A stretch of DNA of 64,000 nucleotides from Epiperipatus broadwayi (Eukaryota > Onychophora > Udeonychophora > Euonychophora > Peripatidae). Made by a program: the position numbers and the translations under genes. Every line of letters begins with the position of its first letter. Position 1 is the first letter of the stretch. Location: assembly GCA_028023455.1 (NCBI GenBank), contig JAQFVV010000281.1, positions 558,001-622,000 on the forward strand, in the 5' to 3' direction. The notes below the pieces were generated by a model. That model searched no databases and was not told where the DNA came from. It was given only the letters and a program-made list of their open reading frames with translations. Shown here one piece after another: positions 49,636 through 59,400 of the stretch.

Positions 49636-51423
49636 ATTTAGTATATTATACAACAAGATCAAGGACCCCTAAAACAAGTACGTATTATTTTCGTTTTATG
49701 TTTATAATACACCATACTGAATATCTGAATAATTACTATTATTAAAAAAAATTGTAAAGGACTGCAAGCAACACATGGTATAATATTTAAAAAATCTATC
49801 AATAAAGATATTTTTTTAAAAACGTGAGTAGAGATCAAGCTGATATTCAGTAAGAAACTTAAATTTATATCATACAATTTCATAGGATAGACTTTTAATC
49901 TTGGTTTGCATGTTATAAACTTTTCTCATCAATATCTTTTTGATAGCAAAACATTTTTATCTACATAATGATAAATACAATCTTTTCAAAAACTCCAACA
50001 ATTCTGTTTTTATACATATATGTGTTAAATTAAAGAAGTTCATAGACTTAAAAAACATTGAAATTATAATTTTTCTAAGTAGTAAAATAAAGACTTCAGC
50101 TGTAATGTAACTAAGCAACCATCACATATAATCAATCAAATATATACAAAATTCTATTGTTAATTATTAGATTGTATTATTTAATTTGACTATTATTTAA
50201 TTGGTAATTGCCTAATTAAAGTATAGTTGAAAATTTAACTTAATACATGGAAGAACTTTCATTATAATTTCAACATATGTATATGTTGATAAATAATAAA
50301 GTCTGATTATATATATATATATGTGTGTGTGTGTATTTGAACAGGATATAACCGAATCTTCCAAAGAATTATATAATGTATATAGCTTTTTTATGCCATA
50401 TAATTTATTTAAAATTCAGTTTCATATTGATAAATAAAAAAATAATTATTTACAATAAAATGTAAATACTAACAATTAAAAATTAAACAGAAATTCATAT
50501 AACACTACAATATTAGCTAAAACAACAAAATTTTACTAAAATTCTTCGGCAATCATTGATTTATCTATTAACTTGAGAAGGTCCTACTTGTTTTTTGATA
50601 ATTTTAAGATGAAACCATTGTTGTGGAAGAATTTTAGTAAATTGTGTTGGTTTGGCTAGTATTGTAGTGATATATCAATTTCTATTTTGTTTACATGAGT
50701 ATATGTAATATTTTAACTGCCTCTAGTAATAGAAAAACATTTAAAATAAAAAATAATTATTTATATTAATACATGTAATGGTTTAACCACCCTTAGTAAT
50801 ATTAAAATAAATTCATATCCAATACTTATTTAAACCAAGTACATATTTTAAATATTTTGCCACTTTCTATCTCAAATATCTGAACATTATAAAAATCAGC
50901 AAAATAAAAGTTACAACTTTTGTTGATATATATATATTAATAATTCAAACAAATATATTTAACACAGTATTCAAAATTAAATAATATATTCTTTACCAGA
51001 AAGAAAATATATCTTCGGTAAATATGAATACTTCATCAATTATATTTGATCATAATAAAACATGTAATTATGGTCTTAAATTTAATAATAGAGATATAAA
51101 AATTATTTAAATTGAAAGGTGTAGTGAAAAATGTAAAATTAAAGAGGCAATGATGATATCTAGGAATAGAGGTGGTTTAATGAATAAACAATCAGCTAAT
51201 ATAAAAACAACAGAATTGTGGGAAACTTGAATAGATTGAATGATGGGTAATGCAAGTTTTTATTTTTTGTACGTTTGTATTAACAGTTGATAAAGATTGT
51301 CAGTGAAACAATTGAAAGTACTTCTTATAAAGAATATATTATTTAATTTTGAATATTGTGTTAAATATATTTGTTTGAATTATTATTATATGATTTAAAA
51401 ATACAGTCCTTTAATAGTTGTAG

Positions 51424-51426
<3 letters not shown>

Positions 51427-51490
<64 letters not shown>

Positions 51491-51541
51491 CAATGTAACG
51501 ACACATTTATATATATATACAATATATATATATATATATAT
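51427..51541. repeat. (TA)n tracts with an LTR-end-like fragment between them
   Basis: A long TA tract (51427-51487) is followed by GGCAATGTAACGACACATTTATATATATATACA (about 51489-51523) and another TA tract up to the start of the next LTR element. The middle fragment resembles the terminal 35 bases of the LTRs ending at 9390 and 12133 (TGTAACGACATATTTATATAT...ACA type), so it may be a relic edge of that LTR family. Confidence 0.7.
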
Positions 51542-53085
51542 TGTGCCAATGCCAAATTGGCACATGTATATAAAATAATTTTGGATAAAAATTATTATCA
51601 AAATCTTTCGGAAAAAAGAATTTGAAAGTTACAATTAATTACTTTAAAGAGGGGAGAGGGAGTTTTCCTATAAAAAAAAAAAAAAAACAAACTAAGAGTT
51701 TCATAAAAGTTAAAATTATTAAAATATAAAATAAAAAAAATCTCTTTTCATTCCAGTTTATTATAATAGATTATATTAGTGCGTGCGAATGTAAACAAAA
51801 GTATGCATGTAAGAATAATATAAAAAAAAAAAAAAAATGAAATGTATTTCAAAAGAAACACAGTGGTGGACTGCTAATTAAAGATATGAAAACAACACAT
51901 TTTAAAATAGCTACTACTAATCAAATATTCAATCGAAAAACACGTTGTCATATAATTAATCTAAAGGAATTTCGACAACACGTATTGCCGGAGGATATTA
52001 AAACAAAAACACTTCGCAGGTATAAATAGACTTTTTTTTTTTTATCAGACATTCAGTTGGAGTTTGAAATTCAGTCTAGTTTTACTGTGTCAGTTTACAG
52101 AAATGCAGTGCTGAAAAGCTTTTGGAAATATACGCTTGCGCTCCAGCCTTTTTAGTCCAATAAGATCATCAAAACCTGCCTGAGAAATAATGTCTGGATA
52201 ACAACACAGAAACCCTCCGTCAAAACGTGCAGCTGTCTCCAAGAAGAAACCAACGGATTACCATAAATTCTCTTCCATAAACAAAATCTAACCGGTTAGA
52301 TACAATCCATCAGAAGCAGCAGAAGTAGCCACCGACAAGAAAAAAAAATCCTAGGTATCTGTTTTATTATTATTTACCAGTAGTAGTCACCACTGTAACC
52401 CGTAAATATTGAAGATTAACATTATATGAACTCTGTCATACATAAAAGGAACTATTGATGTGTGTGCGTGAGGTTCAAATGTTATTAATGCTTTATTATT
52501 ATTTTTGCGAATGAGAGTTAATTTAAATGTCTAAGATTATGTTGCTTTGTTCATGAAATATCCTATCATATGTTAATTTAAAATGTGCGTGTGTGAAATT
52601 TGGATTTATAAAATGTTTAGAATGCGTTGATGTTGGTTAGTAAATTATATTTAAACTTAATTGATGTTGATTGAAATAAATTATCTTTAAATTTAAACTT
52701 GATCTGTCGGTCAATTCTTTTTTATCAAATCTCTTATTAACAATAAATATCAGTGATTAAAATTAGACTGGGCTGGTTAAGGGAATTGTTTCGAGCGCTG
52801 GATTATGGGCCTACTACCCGAATATGTTAGTCTTCAGACTAGCTGGCGCCCCGGGGTTTACCCCGAAACAAATAAAGTATTTGGATGGTAGGGGTTTGAA
52901 TCTAGCAGCCGAGATGGGCCATTGTTGATAGTTAAAGCTATTAATAAGATCTCCCATTTTGCTCGAACGTGCCGGTTCGTTCACCTAACCTTTATAATAT
53001 TATAAATGTATTGTGAAGGAGTTTGAAACCGGCCAAACTTATATATATGTATAAGTAGGTGGTTTCAGCGGATCGACCCGGTACA
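51542..53085 (+). repeat. 5' LTR of the young element
   Basis: Starts with a hairpin (TGTGCCAA and TTGGCACA, seven bases apart). It has a TATAAATA box at 52021-52028, about 30 bases upstream of an initiator-like CATTCAGTT (about 52049-52057). An AAATAAAG is near 52870, next to a GC-rich stem (CGGGG-TTTA-CCCCG, 52851-52864), about 0.2 kb from the 3' edge. These give a plausible U3-R-U5 order. No coding frame. Confidence 0.85.
52021..52028 (+). promoter_or_regulatory. TATA box of the 5' LTR
   Basis: TATAAATA in a GC-flanked context, conserved in the other LTR at 55831-55838. A TCAGTT initiator-like sequence lies about 30 bases downstream in both copies, the usual spacing for a pol II core promoter. 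Confidence 0.65.
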
Positions 53086-53089
53086 TAAA

Positions 53090-53111
53090 TGGCGCCCCAC
53101 GTTGGGCGCCA
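53090..53111. promoter_or_regulatory. Near-palindromic primer-binding site
   Basis: The plus strand starts TGGCGCCCCACGTTGGG. The minus strand starts TGGCGCCCAACGTGGGGC. The 22-base site differs from its own reverse complement at only two mirrored base pairs. On the plus strand it lies four bases after the 1.54-kb LTR; on the minus strand it lies two bases beyond the edge of an LTR-like segment that starts TATAACGATCC on the plus strand (about 53114). Either strand could in principle serve as a tRNA primer-binding site. Confidence 0.75.
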
Positions 53112-53113
53112 AT

Positions 53114-54480
53114 TATAACGATCCTAACGAAGTGGGAGATCGCATCGCACCGCACCGCACTACCAAAGGGCGCCATCTAGGCATTTGAGCCTAGAAAATT
53201 TATAAAGTAGGCAGATACGCGCTGTTAGGATTCCACTTTATTTACATATTTAGATCGTTAGCCCATTGTCACTAGCTCAGTGGAATAGCAGAGATTTAAT
53301 AATATCATTTACTAGTATATAAAAGAATAAAGTAAGCCACTGCCAGTAATTATCATACAAACAGATTTATTTATGCACATATATATAAGGTTTAAAATTA
53401 TTTTAGTGATTTACATTTAAACATTTAACATTATTTTTAACTTTGATTTTACTTTAATTTACATTGAGTTACTATTATATTATAAATTTACATTTTTAAT
53501 CAAGTTCGCACAGATGGGCTTATAAACCTGTTTAATATGTTGCTATAGATCGGTTACATAGATTTCAACGGTCAAAAACATTTCAAAGTAAACATAAACG
53601 ATCAAAATACAAAATTATTGATTACTGACAATTGCATAGGGAATTATAAGAAACCCTCTAGTATTCATCGTAAGATACTTGCATCGTCACCAATAACTTA
53701 AAAGACATCCGAATAAATACATTTTAGATACTCACCGTAAGGTATCATTATTTATCGAATGTCTATATATTTTGATCAAATATGAAACGCAAAACATAGT
53801 TAACCGATAAACAATCCATGCAAGCGTCTATAAACAACTTAAATTTAATAGTTTTATTTAGGATCGAGCCTGAATCGACTACATAGATTTGCATTTGAAA
53901 ATAAAATATTCTATCCCTACTTAACCTTAGGCAACACATTTCACAATCAACTGGCGCCAATCCATCTGATACATTCATGTATTCAATGTAGCATGATACG
54001 ACAACACAACTATATTGTCAGGAATGTACATCTGAACAATATGTAGAAATAGAAACGACATTGACTCTCCACCCACAGGGATGTGACATCTGTGGGCAAG
54101 TAGATCAATAAACTAAAAACTCCATAGGAATGGGCTGCGGTATTCTGCCGACTTACAAACCCATCCATAGGCAAACAGAGGGTGTGTGGCGTATATCTAT
54201 AATCCTGCCCGTGGCGGATCTCATACTACACCTACTAATTACATAAATATATCCAATCCATTGAACCAATTCAACTACGAAATGAACAACCCAAGATTAC
54301 CCTCCCTTAATATATCTTTACAAATCGATACAGCCATTCACGCCCGACTTAATATTAACATTTTTTTATAATTTATTTAACGGAAAACAGAAATCATAAT
54401 AAAACTTAAAGAACAAAATTAAATAAATAAATAAATAAATGGAAATGATTTTACAAAATAAAACATTAGTAAATGATTTC
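53114..54480 (-). repeat. LTR-like segment related to the 7.3/10.1-kb LTRs, inside the young element
   Basis: From the terminus TATAACGATCC it is collinear with 7347 onward. Shared blocks include GGGCGCCATCTAGGCATTTGA-like, GATTCCACTTTATTTA, CACTAGCTCAGTG, CACTGCCAG, CCATCTGATACATT and ATAAATGGAAATGATT. Many substitutions and indels separate it from them, and the last 0.5 kb of that LTR is missing or unrecognisable. It has its own PBS-like site on the minus strand at its left edge. No coding frame. Confidence 0.75.
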
Positions 54481-54626
54481 AAATATGATACCGTAATATA
54501 AATAAATATGTAAAATGATGTCCGTGATGGTTTAAAAATAGTATCGTAAAACTAATATTTAATATGTTCATATGAATTTAAAATAAAGTTGTAAGATTAA
54601 TAAAAAAAAATATATATATATATAAC

Positions 54627-55236
54627 GGCAATCTAAGGTGTATTAAGAGTGTGTAAGTAGGCATGGGTATATACGCGCACATACACTGTAATATTCGGTA
54701 AATACGATACCTTATGATGAGTATCTTAAATGTATTTATCCAGATATCCTTTCAGGTTATTTTCTTGGTACTGCTGCACCTTATGGTGAGTGCAAAAAGG
54801 GGGTTTATTTATTATAGATTCCCTGTAAGCAAGTCCAGTAATAACTCGATATCTAGAGTATTAGTAGGTGTAGAATTATGCTGCACATATACACATGTGT
54901 TAAATAAAGATGTTCGTAACGATTTACAAATAATAGTATAACATTAGTAATAAAAGTATAAAGTCAGTCTAATGTGTATTACGAGTAGGTAAGTATGCAT
55001 GGGTATATACGCGCACATACACTGTAATATTCGGTAAATACGATACCTTATGATGAGTATCTTAAATGTATTTATCCAGATATCCTTTCAGGTTATTTTC
55101 TTGGTACTGCTGCACCTTATGGTGAGTGCAAAAAGGGGGTTTATTCATTATAGATTCCCTGTAAGCAAGTCCAGTAATAACTCGATATTTAGAATATTAG
55201 TAGGTGTAGAATTATGCTGCACGTATACACATGTGT
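54627..55236 (+). repeat. 274-bp direct duplication in the element interior
   Basis: Copies at 54627-54900 and 54963-55236 are nearly identical (for example T to C and G to A changes only), offset by 336 bases. Each contains a 60-75-codon frame starting MMSILNVFIQIS, which is hydrophobic and unrecognised. It is duplicated only because the DNA is, so it is not called as a gene. Confidence 0.85.
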
Positions 55237-55340
55237 AGGAAGTAGCGAAAATAAAAATAAAAAATTAATAAATCTTTATAGTCAACAATTAAAATTGCAA
55301 GAGATAAAATGGTCAAAAATGACGCATTTTACTCTAAAAC

Positions 55341-55349
55341 GGAGGGGGG
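55341..55349 (+). promoter_or_regulatory. Polypurine tract of the young element
   Basis: GGAGGGGGG, followed by TGTAA and then the 3' LTR start TGTGCC. In LTR elements this purine run resists RNase H and primes plus-strand DNA synthesis. It is the clearest such tract in the window. Confidence 0.75.
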
Positions 55350-55354
55350 TGTAA

Positions 55355-56897
55355 TGTGCCAATGCCAAATTGGCACATGTATATAAAATAATTTTGGATA
55401 AAAATTATTATCAAAATCTTTCGGAAAAAAGAATTTGAAAGTTACAATTAATTACTTTAAAGAGGGGAGAGGGAGTTTTCCTATAAAAAAAAAAAAAAAA
55501 CAAACTAAGAGTTTCATAAAAGTTAAAATTATTAAAATATAAAATAAAAAAATCTCTTTTCATTCCGGTTTATTATAATAGATTATATTAGTGCGTGCGA
55601 ATGTAAACAAAAGTATGCATGTAAGAATAATATAAAAAAAAAAAAAATGAAATGTATTTCAAAAGAAACACAGTGGTGGACTGCTAATTAAAGATATGAA
55701 AACAACACATTTTAAAATAGCTACTACTAATCAAATATTCAATCGAAAAACACGTTGTCATATAATTAATCTAAAGGAATTTCGACAACACGTATTGCCG
55801 GAGGATATTAAAACAAAAACACTTCGCAGGTATAAATAGACTTTTTTTTTTTTTATCAGACAGTCAGTTGGAGTTTGAAATTCAGTCTAGTTTTACTGTG
55901 TCAGTTTACAAAAATGCAGTGCTGAAAAGCTTTTGGAAATATACGCTTGCGCTCCAGCCTTTTTAGTCCAATAAGATCATCAAAACCTGCCTGAGAAATA
56001 ATGTCTGGATAACAACACAGAAACCCTCCGTCAAAACGTGCAGCTGTCTCCAAGAAGAAACCAACGGATTACCATAAATTCTCTTCCATAAACAAAATCT
56101 AACCGGTTAGATACAGTTCATCAGAAGCAGCAGAAGTAGCCACCGACAAGAAAAAAATCCTAGGTATCTGTTTTATTATTATTTACCAGTAGTAGTCACC
56201 ACTGTAACCCGTAAATATTGAAGATTAACATTATATGAACTCTGTCATACATAAAAGGAACTATTGATGTGTGTGCGTGAGGTTCAAATGTTATTAATGC
56301 TTTATTATTATTTTTGCGAATGAGAGTTAATTTAAATGTCTAAGATTATGTTGCTTTGTTCATGAAATATCCTATCATATGTTAATTTAAAATGTGCGTG
56401 TGTGAAATTTGGATTTATAAAATATTTAGAATGCGTTTATGTTGGTTAGTAAATTATATTTAAACTTAATTGATGTTGATTGAAATAAATTATCTTTAAA
56501 TTTAAACTTGATCTGTCGGTCAATTCTTTTTTTTATCAAATCTCTTATTAACAATAAAATATCAGTGATTAAAATTAGACTGGGCTGGTTAAGGGAATTG
56601 TTTCGAGCGCTGGATTATGGGCCTACTACCCAAATATGTTAGTCTTCAGACTAGCTGGCGCCCCGGGGTTTACCCCGAAACAAATAAAGTATTTGGATGG
56701 TAGGGGTTTGAATCTAGCAGCCGAGATGGGCCATTGTTGATAGTTAAAGCTATTAATAAGATCTCCCATTTTGCTCGAACGTGCCGGTTCGTTCACCTAA
56801 CCTTTATAATATTATAAATGTATTGTGAAGGAGTTTGAAACCGGCCAAACTTATATATATGTATAAGTAGGTGGTTTCAGCGGTTCGACCCGGTACA
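55355..56897 (+). repeat. 3' LTR of the young element
   Basis: Collinear with 51542-53085, differing at about ten single bases. TATA box at 55831-55838. Followed directly by a TA tract (56898-56915). Confidence 0.85.
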
Positions 56898-58156
56898 ATA
56901 TATATATATATATATTGAAACAGACACATTTTTTCAAATATCTTGAAGTTACCCCCAACTTCCCATTATAAAATGGTTTTGTTTTAAAAAAAGAAAGCTG
57001 GTGCAGTTATAAAAACAAAATGTGTAAATTTAAGTTCTCTGAAAAAAAAGAGAAAAGTCAATATTTAAAATATACAATTAGAAATTAAATGACACATTTA
57101 ATTAATGAATTTTTATCATTAAAAATCTATGGATTCAAATGTTACCAATATAATATTGTTTTGTTAGAGCTGAATGTTTACTAATCACAATATAGAAATG
57201 GTGTAATTAGTTCATTAAAAAAAGATGGTGTCACTTTCTTGCCTTAGACAAAAGAAGTCAAAATGTTTTTGAAAAACATGTTGGTCAACATGGATGAGAT
57301 TAAAAAGATGATAAAAATCATGGGAAGTTGGAGTATATAAAGAGAGAAATTCCACAAGTTGCAGTTAATTGATTGCAACAGTTGCTTTGCAGCAAATAAC
57401 AGTTCAGTATTTAGTTAGTTCACAGTGAAGAGTTTAAATAAATAGAACAACTAAGTTTGGAGCCACTCTTTCCAGTAATTAAAGAAGTGCAACAGTCAGT
57501 AAGAGAAACCCATGGTTACTGTAAAATTGCAATATGAGGAAGCAAATTATCAACATGGAAAATGCTACCCTTTCCACACCATGAAGAAGTCTTGAAGATA
57601 AAAAAACATGCCCAAATGACAACCAATGAAAATGTACACCATTCGGCTCTAAGACAAATCTCTTTTTAATGTGAAGATGTAACAGTTTTGAGTCACCAAC
57701 AGATAAATTTAAAGATAAAAAAACTCTAGATAACATTTGATATGTTTAATGATATTTACGAAAATGCTATAAGAAAAGCATTTTGGAAAAGATAAAATTA
57801 AACGTAGTTATTTAAAATCATTAATTCAACAAAATAATAAAATGTTATGTACCTAAATAATTTCTTATAGAATAATTGTCATTATTGTTATTAAACTTAA
57901 AAAAAGAAGATAAATTGAAATACGTTGACAGAAATGGTAAAACACAATAATGAATTCACTGATTTTTTGTTAAAGTGATAAAAAACTTATAACATTGATT
58001 CGAAGTTAAGCTTTATAATAAAGAGTATAAGAAATATATGTCAAATTGTTAAAGTTCAACTTGCTAATGAAATGTAGAAATTATAATGTAAGAATTTAAT
58101 TTAAAATAGACATATCCCAATTTGTGTAAATGAATTATGTTTAACTAAGAAAGAAT
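56898..58156. other. Non-coding sequence with a promoter-like block
   Basis: No gene was recognised. Around 57330-57430 there is TATATAAAG, then about 80 bases downstream CAGTTCAGTATTTAG and AAATAAATAG, an order similar to an LTR promoter and poly(A) signal. No matching partner repeat was found. Confidence 0.35.
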
Positions 58157-58405
58157 TTCTCTTCTATGTACATTAATTGAATACGCATCTACATACAGGA
58201 ATTAAATATGTGTTTATATACATGAATTGAATAAGTGTCTACATACAGGAATTATATATATATAAATGAATTGAATATGTGTCTACATACAGGAATTAAA
58301 TATGCATCTATATACATAAATGAAATATGCGTCTACATACAAAAATTAAATATGTTTCTATATACATGAATTGAATATGCGTCTACATACATGAATGAAA
58401 TACAT
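58157..58405 (+). repeat. Minisatellite, unit about 50-56 bp (half unit about 26 bp)
   Basis: Repeats of GTCTACATACAGGAATTAAAT alternating with a TATATACATGAATTGAATA-type segment, about five full units, diverged from each other. The unit structure is visible directly in the sequence. Confidence 0.85.
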
Positions 58406-59015
58406 GAATATATTCGAATATAATTATTGGCTACTGAATGATTAGATAAAAAGGATTAATCCAAATATAAATCAAACTCACCTAAGAGTATATTGCAATA
58501 GGGATACGAAGAGAATATAAATGCACAGAAGAATAATTTAAACTTGAGAAATAATAAGGGAGGTATCCATGATGTATACACAGATATCTGAATAAATCCC
58601 TATTATGGGCATGCTTGCAGAACAAGATTATAAAATATAAATTATGGACACTGTATGATAATCAACAATGGGACAAATGGTCAGAGAGGTCACCAAGAAA
58701 ATGGACTAACTGATATATAAACTGAACTATAGTGAACTATTACAAGGAGTGTTATTCAACTACTGTTATTTAAATAAATTGTGGTTATATAAAATAATAT
58801 ATTTTATCAGTTTCATTTCATGTCATCCATTTTTAGTGTACTACTTCACAGGAATCTCATGTTACTTGAGCAATGTTCAGAATAACCTGATATGGATGAG
58901 TAAGGTTATGGTAATCTGGAACTCTATGGGCACTGTTTGGGAAACCAAACAATCGATTTCTAGCTATTTTCAGCCTCTTTAATGCTATACCCTCTGATGA
59001 GCAGAAAGTATTGTT
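58406..59015. other. Unrecognised sequence left of the short LTR
   Basis: Would be the interior end of the element whose 3' LTR is at 59028. A 77-codon frame at 58749-58982 shows no known motif. CTGATGAGCA at 58994-59003 pairs with TGCTCATCAG at about 59072-59081. Confidence 0.35.
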
Positions 59016-59128
59016 GTAGGGGGGTAATGTCAGCATTGAGTAACACCAATCATTATTTCCTTCTTATAATATGCTCATCAGGAAATAAATAAACCATTAG
59101 AGGTTATGGAAATCCCAGTCTGTTTACA
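59016..59128 (+). repeat. Polypurine tract and candidate short (101-bp) LTR
   Basis: AGGGGGG (59018-59024) plus TAA precedes TGTCAGCATTGAG (59028), which runs to TCTGTTTACA (59128) next to a TA tract. AATAAA is at about 59084. The PPT-TAA-TGT arrangement mirrors the 3' LTR of the young element (GGGGGG-TGTAA-TGTGCC). Only one copy was found, so LTR status is inferred from the PPT, the TG...CA ends, the poly(A) signal and the TA-tract junction. Confidence 0.5.
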
Positions 59129-59150
59129 ATATATATATATATATATATAT
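59129..59150. repeat. (TA)n tract between two element ends
   Basis: About ten TA units joining TTTACA on the left to TCTAACCTT on the right. TCTAACCTT after a TA tract is also the left edge of the 4.5-kb LTR at 19144. Confidence 0.9.
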
Positions 59151-59305
59151 TCTAACCTTAATCATTGCCTCACGTTGCGCAGCCAATTCTAACCTTAATC
59201 GTTCTGCCAAACTTTAGTAGTGCTACCTCTATAGCCTCACGTTTGTGGTGCTAAAACTGTAACCTCATCTGTGGTGCTAGATTTTAACCTTACTCTGTGC
59301 ACCTT
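59151..59305 (-). repeat. Second array of LTR-end/PBS-like units
   Basis: On the minus strand AAGGTTAGAATTGGCTGCGC (about 59195-59176) continues as AACGTGAGGC, giving a TGGC-PBS-like unit. Related motifs AGGTTACAGTTTTAGCACCAC (around 59275-59250) and AAGGTTAAAATCTAGCACCAC (around 59291-59271) follow at uneven spacing. The pattern is that of 26970-27185, although the units are not closely identical. Confidence 0.5.
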
Positions 59306-59381
59306 TCACTTGTTTAATCTTAATAAAACTCTCATTTATCTCAAGTAGCTAGTCAGTTAAATTTTATACTTTAGGATCAAA

Positions 59382-59400
59382 TGTATACCGGGGGCGCCAA
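59382..59400 (-). promoter_or_regulatory. Primer-binding-site-like sequence at an LTR edge
   Basis: The minus strand reads TTTGGCGCCCCCGGTATAC. TGGCGCC at this position matches the start of the site at 53090. The adjoining sequence to the right (from 59401) would be the U5 end of a minus-strand LTR. Confidence 0.5.

Larger units (their letters stand above)
47616..51426. other. A+T-rich sequence with TA tracts and two palindromes
   Basis: No gene was recognised. Near 48590 the plus strand has GTGGGTTCGAATCCAGG, an exact pol III B-box core, without a convincing A box at the right distance. Smaller TA and TG tracts occur near 50311-50335 and 50929. Confidence 0.4.
51542..56897 (+). mobile_element. 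Young non-coding LTR retrotransposon with 1.54-kb LTRs
   Basis: LTRs at 51542-53085 and 55355-56897 begin TGTGCCAATGCC and end GACCCGGTACA. By eye they differ at about ten single bases plus a few homopolymer-length changes, so the insertion looks recent. A primer-binding site follows four bases after the 5' LTR (53090), and a polypurine tract GGAGGGGGG (55341-55349) lies just before the 3' LTR. Both flanks are TA tracts. The 2.27-kb interior has no gag or pol. It consists of an LTR-like segment of another family in opposite orientation and a 274-bp direct duplication. It would be non-autonomous and mobilised in trans. Confidence 0.85.

Noticed and set aside
58993-59010. CTGATGAGCAGAAAG, suggestive of a hammerhead core
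   Set aside because: There is no room for helix II between CTGATGA and GAAA; the string is better explained as part of a short inverted repeat with 59072-59081.
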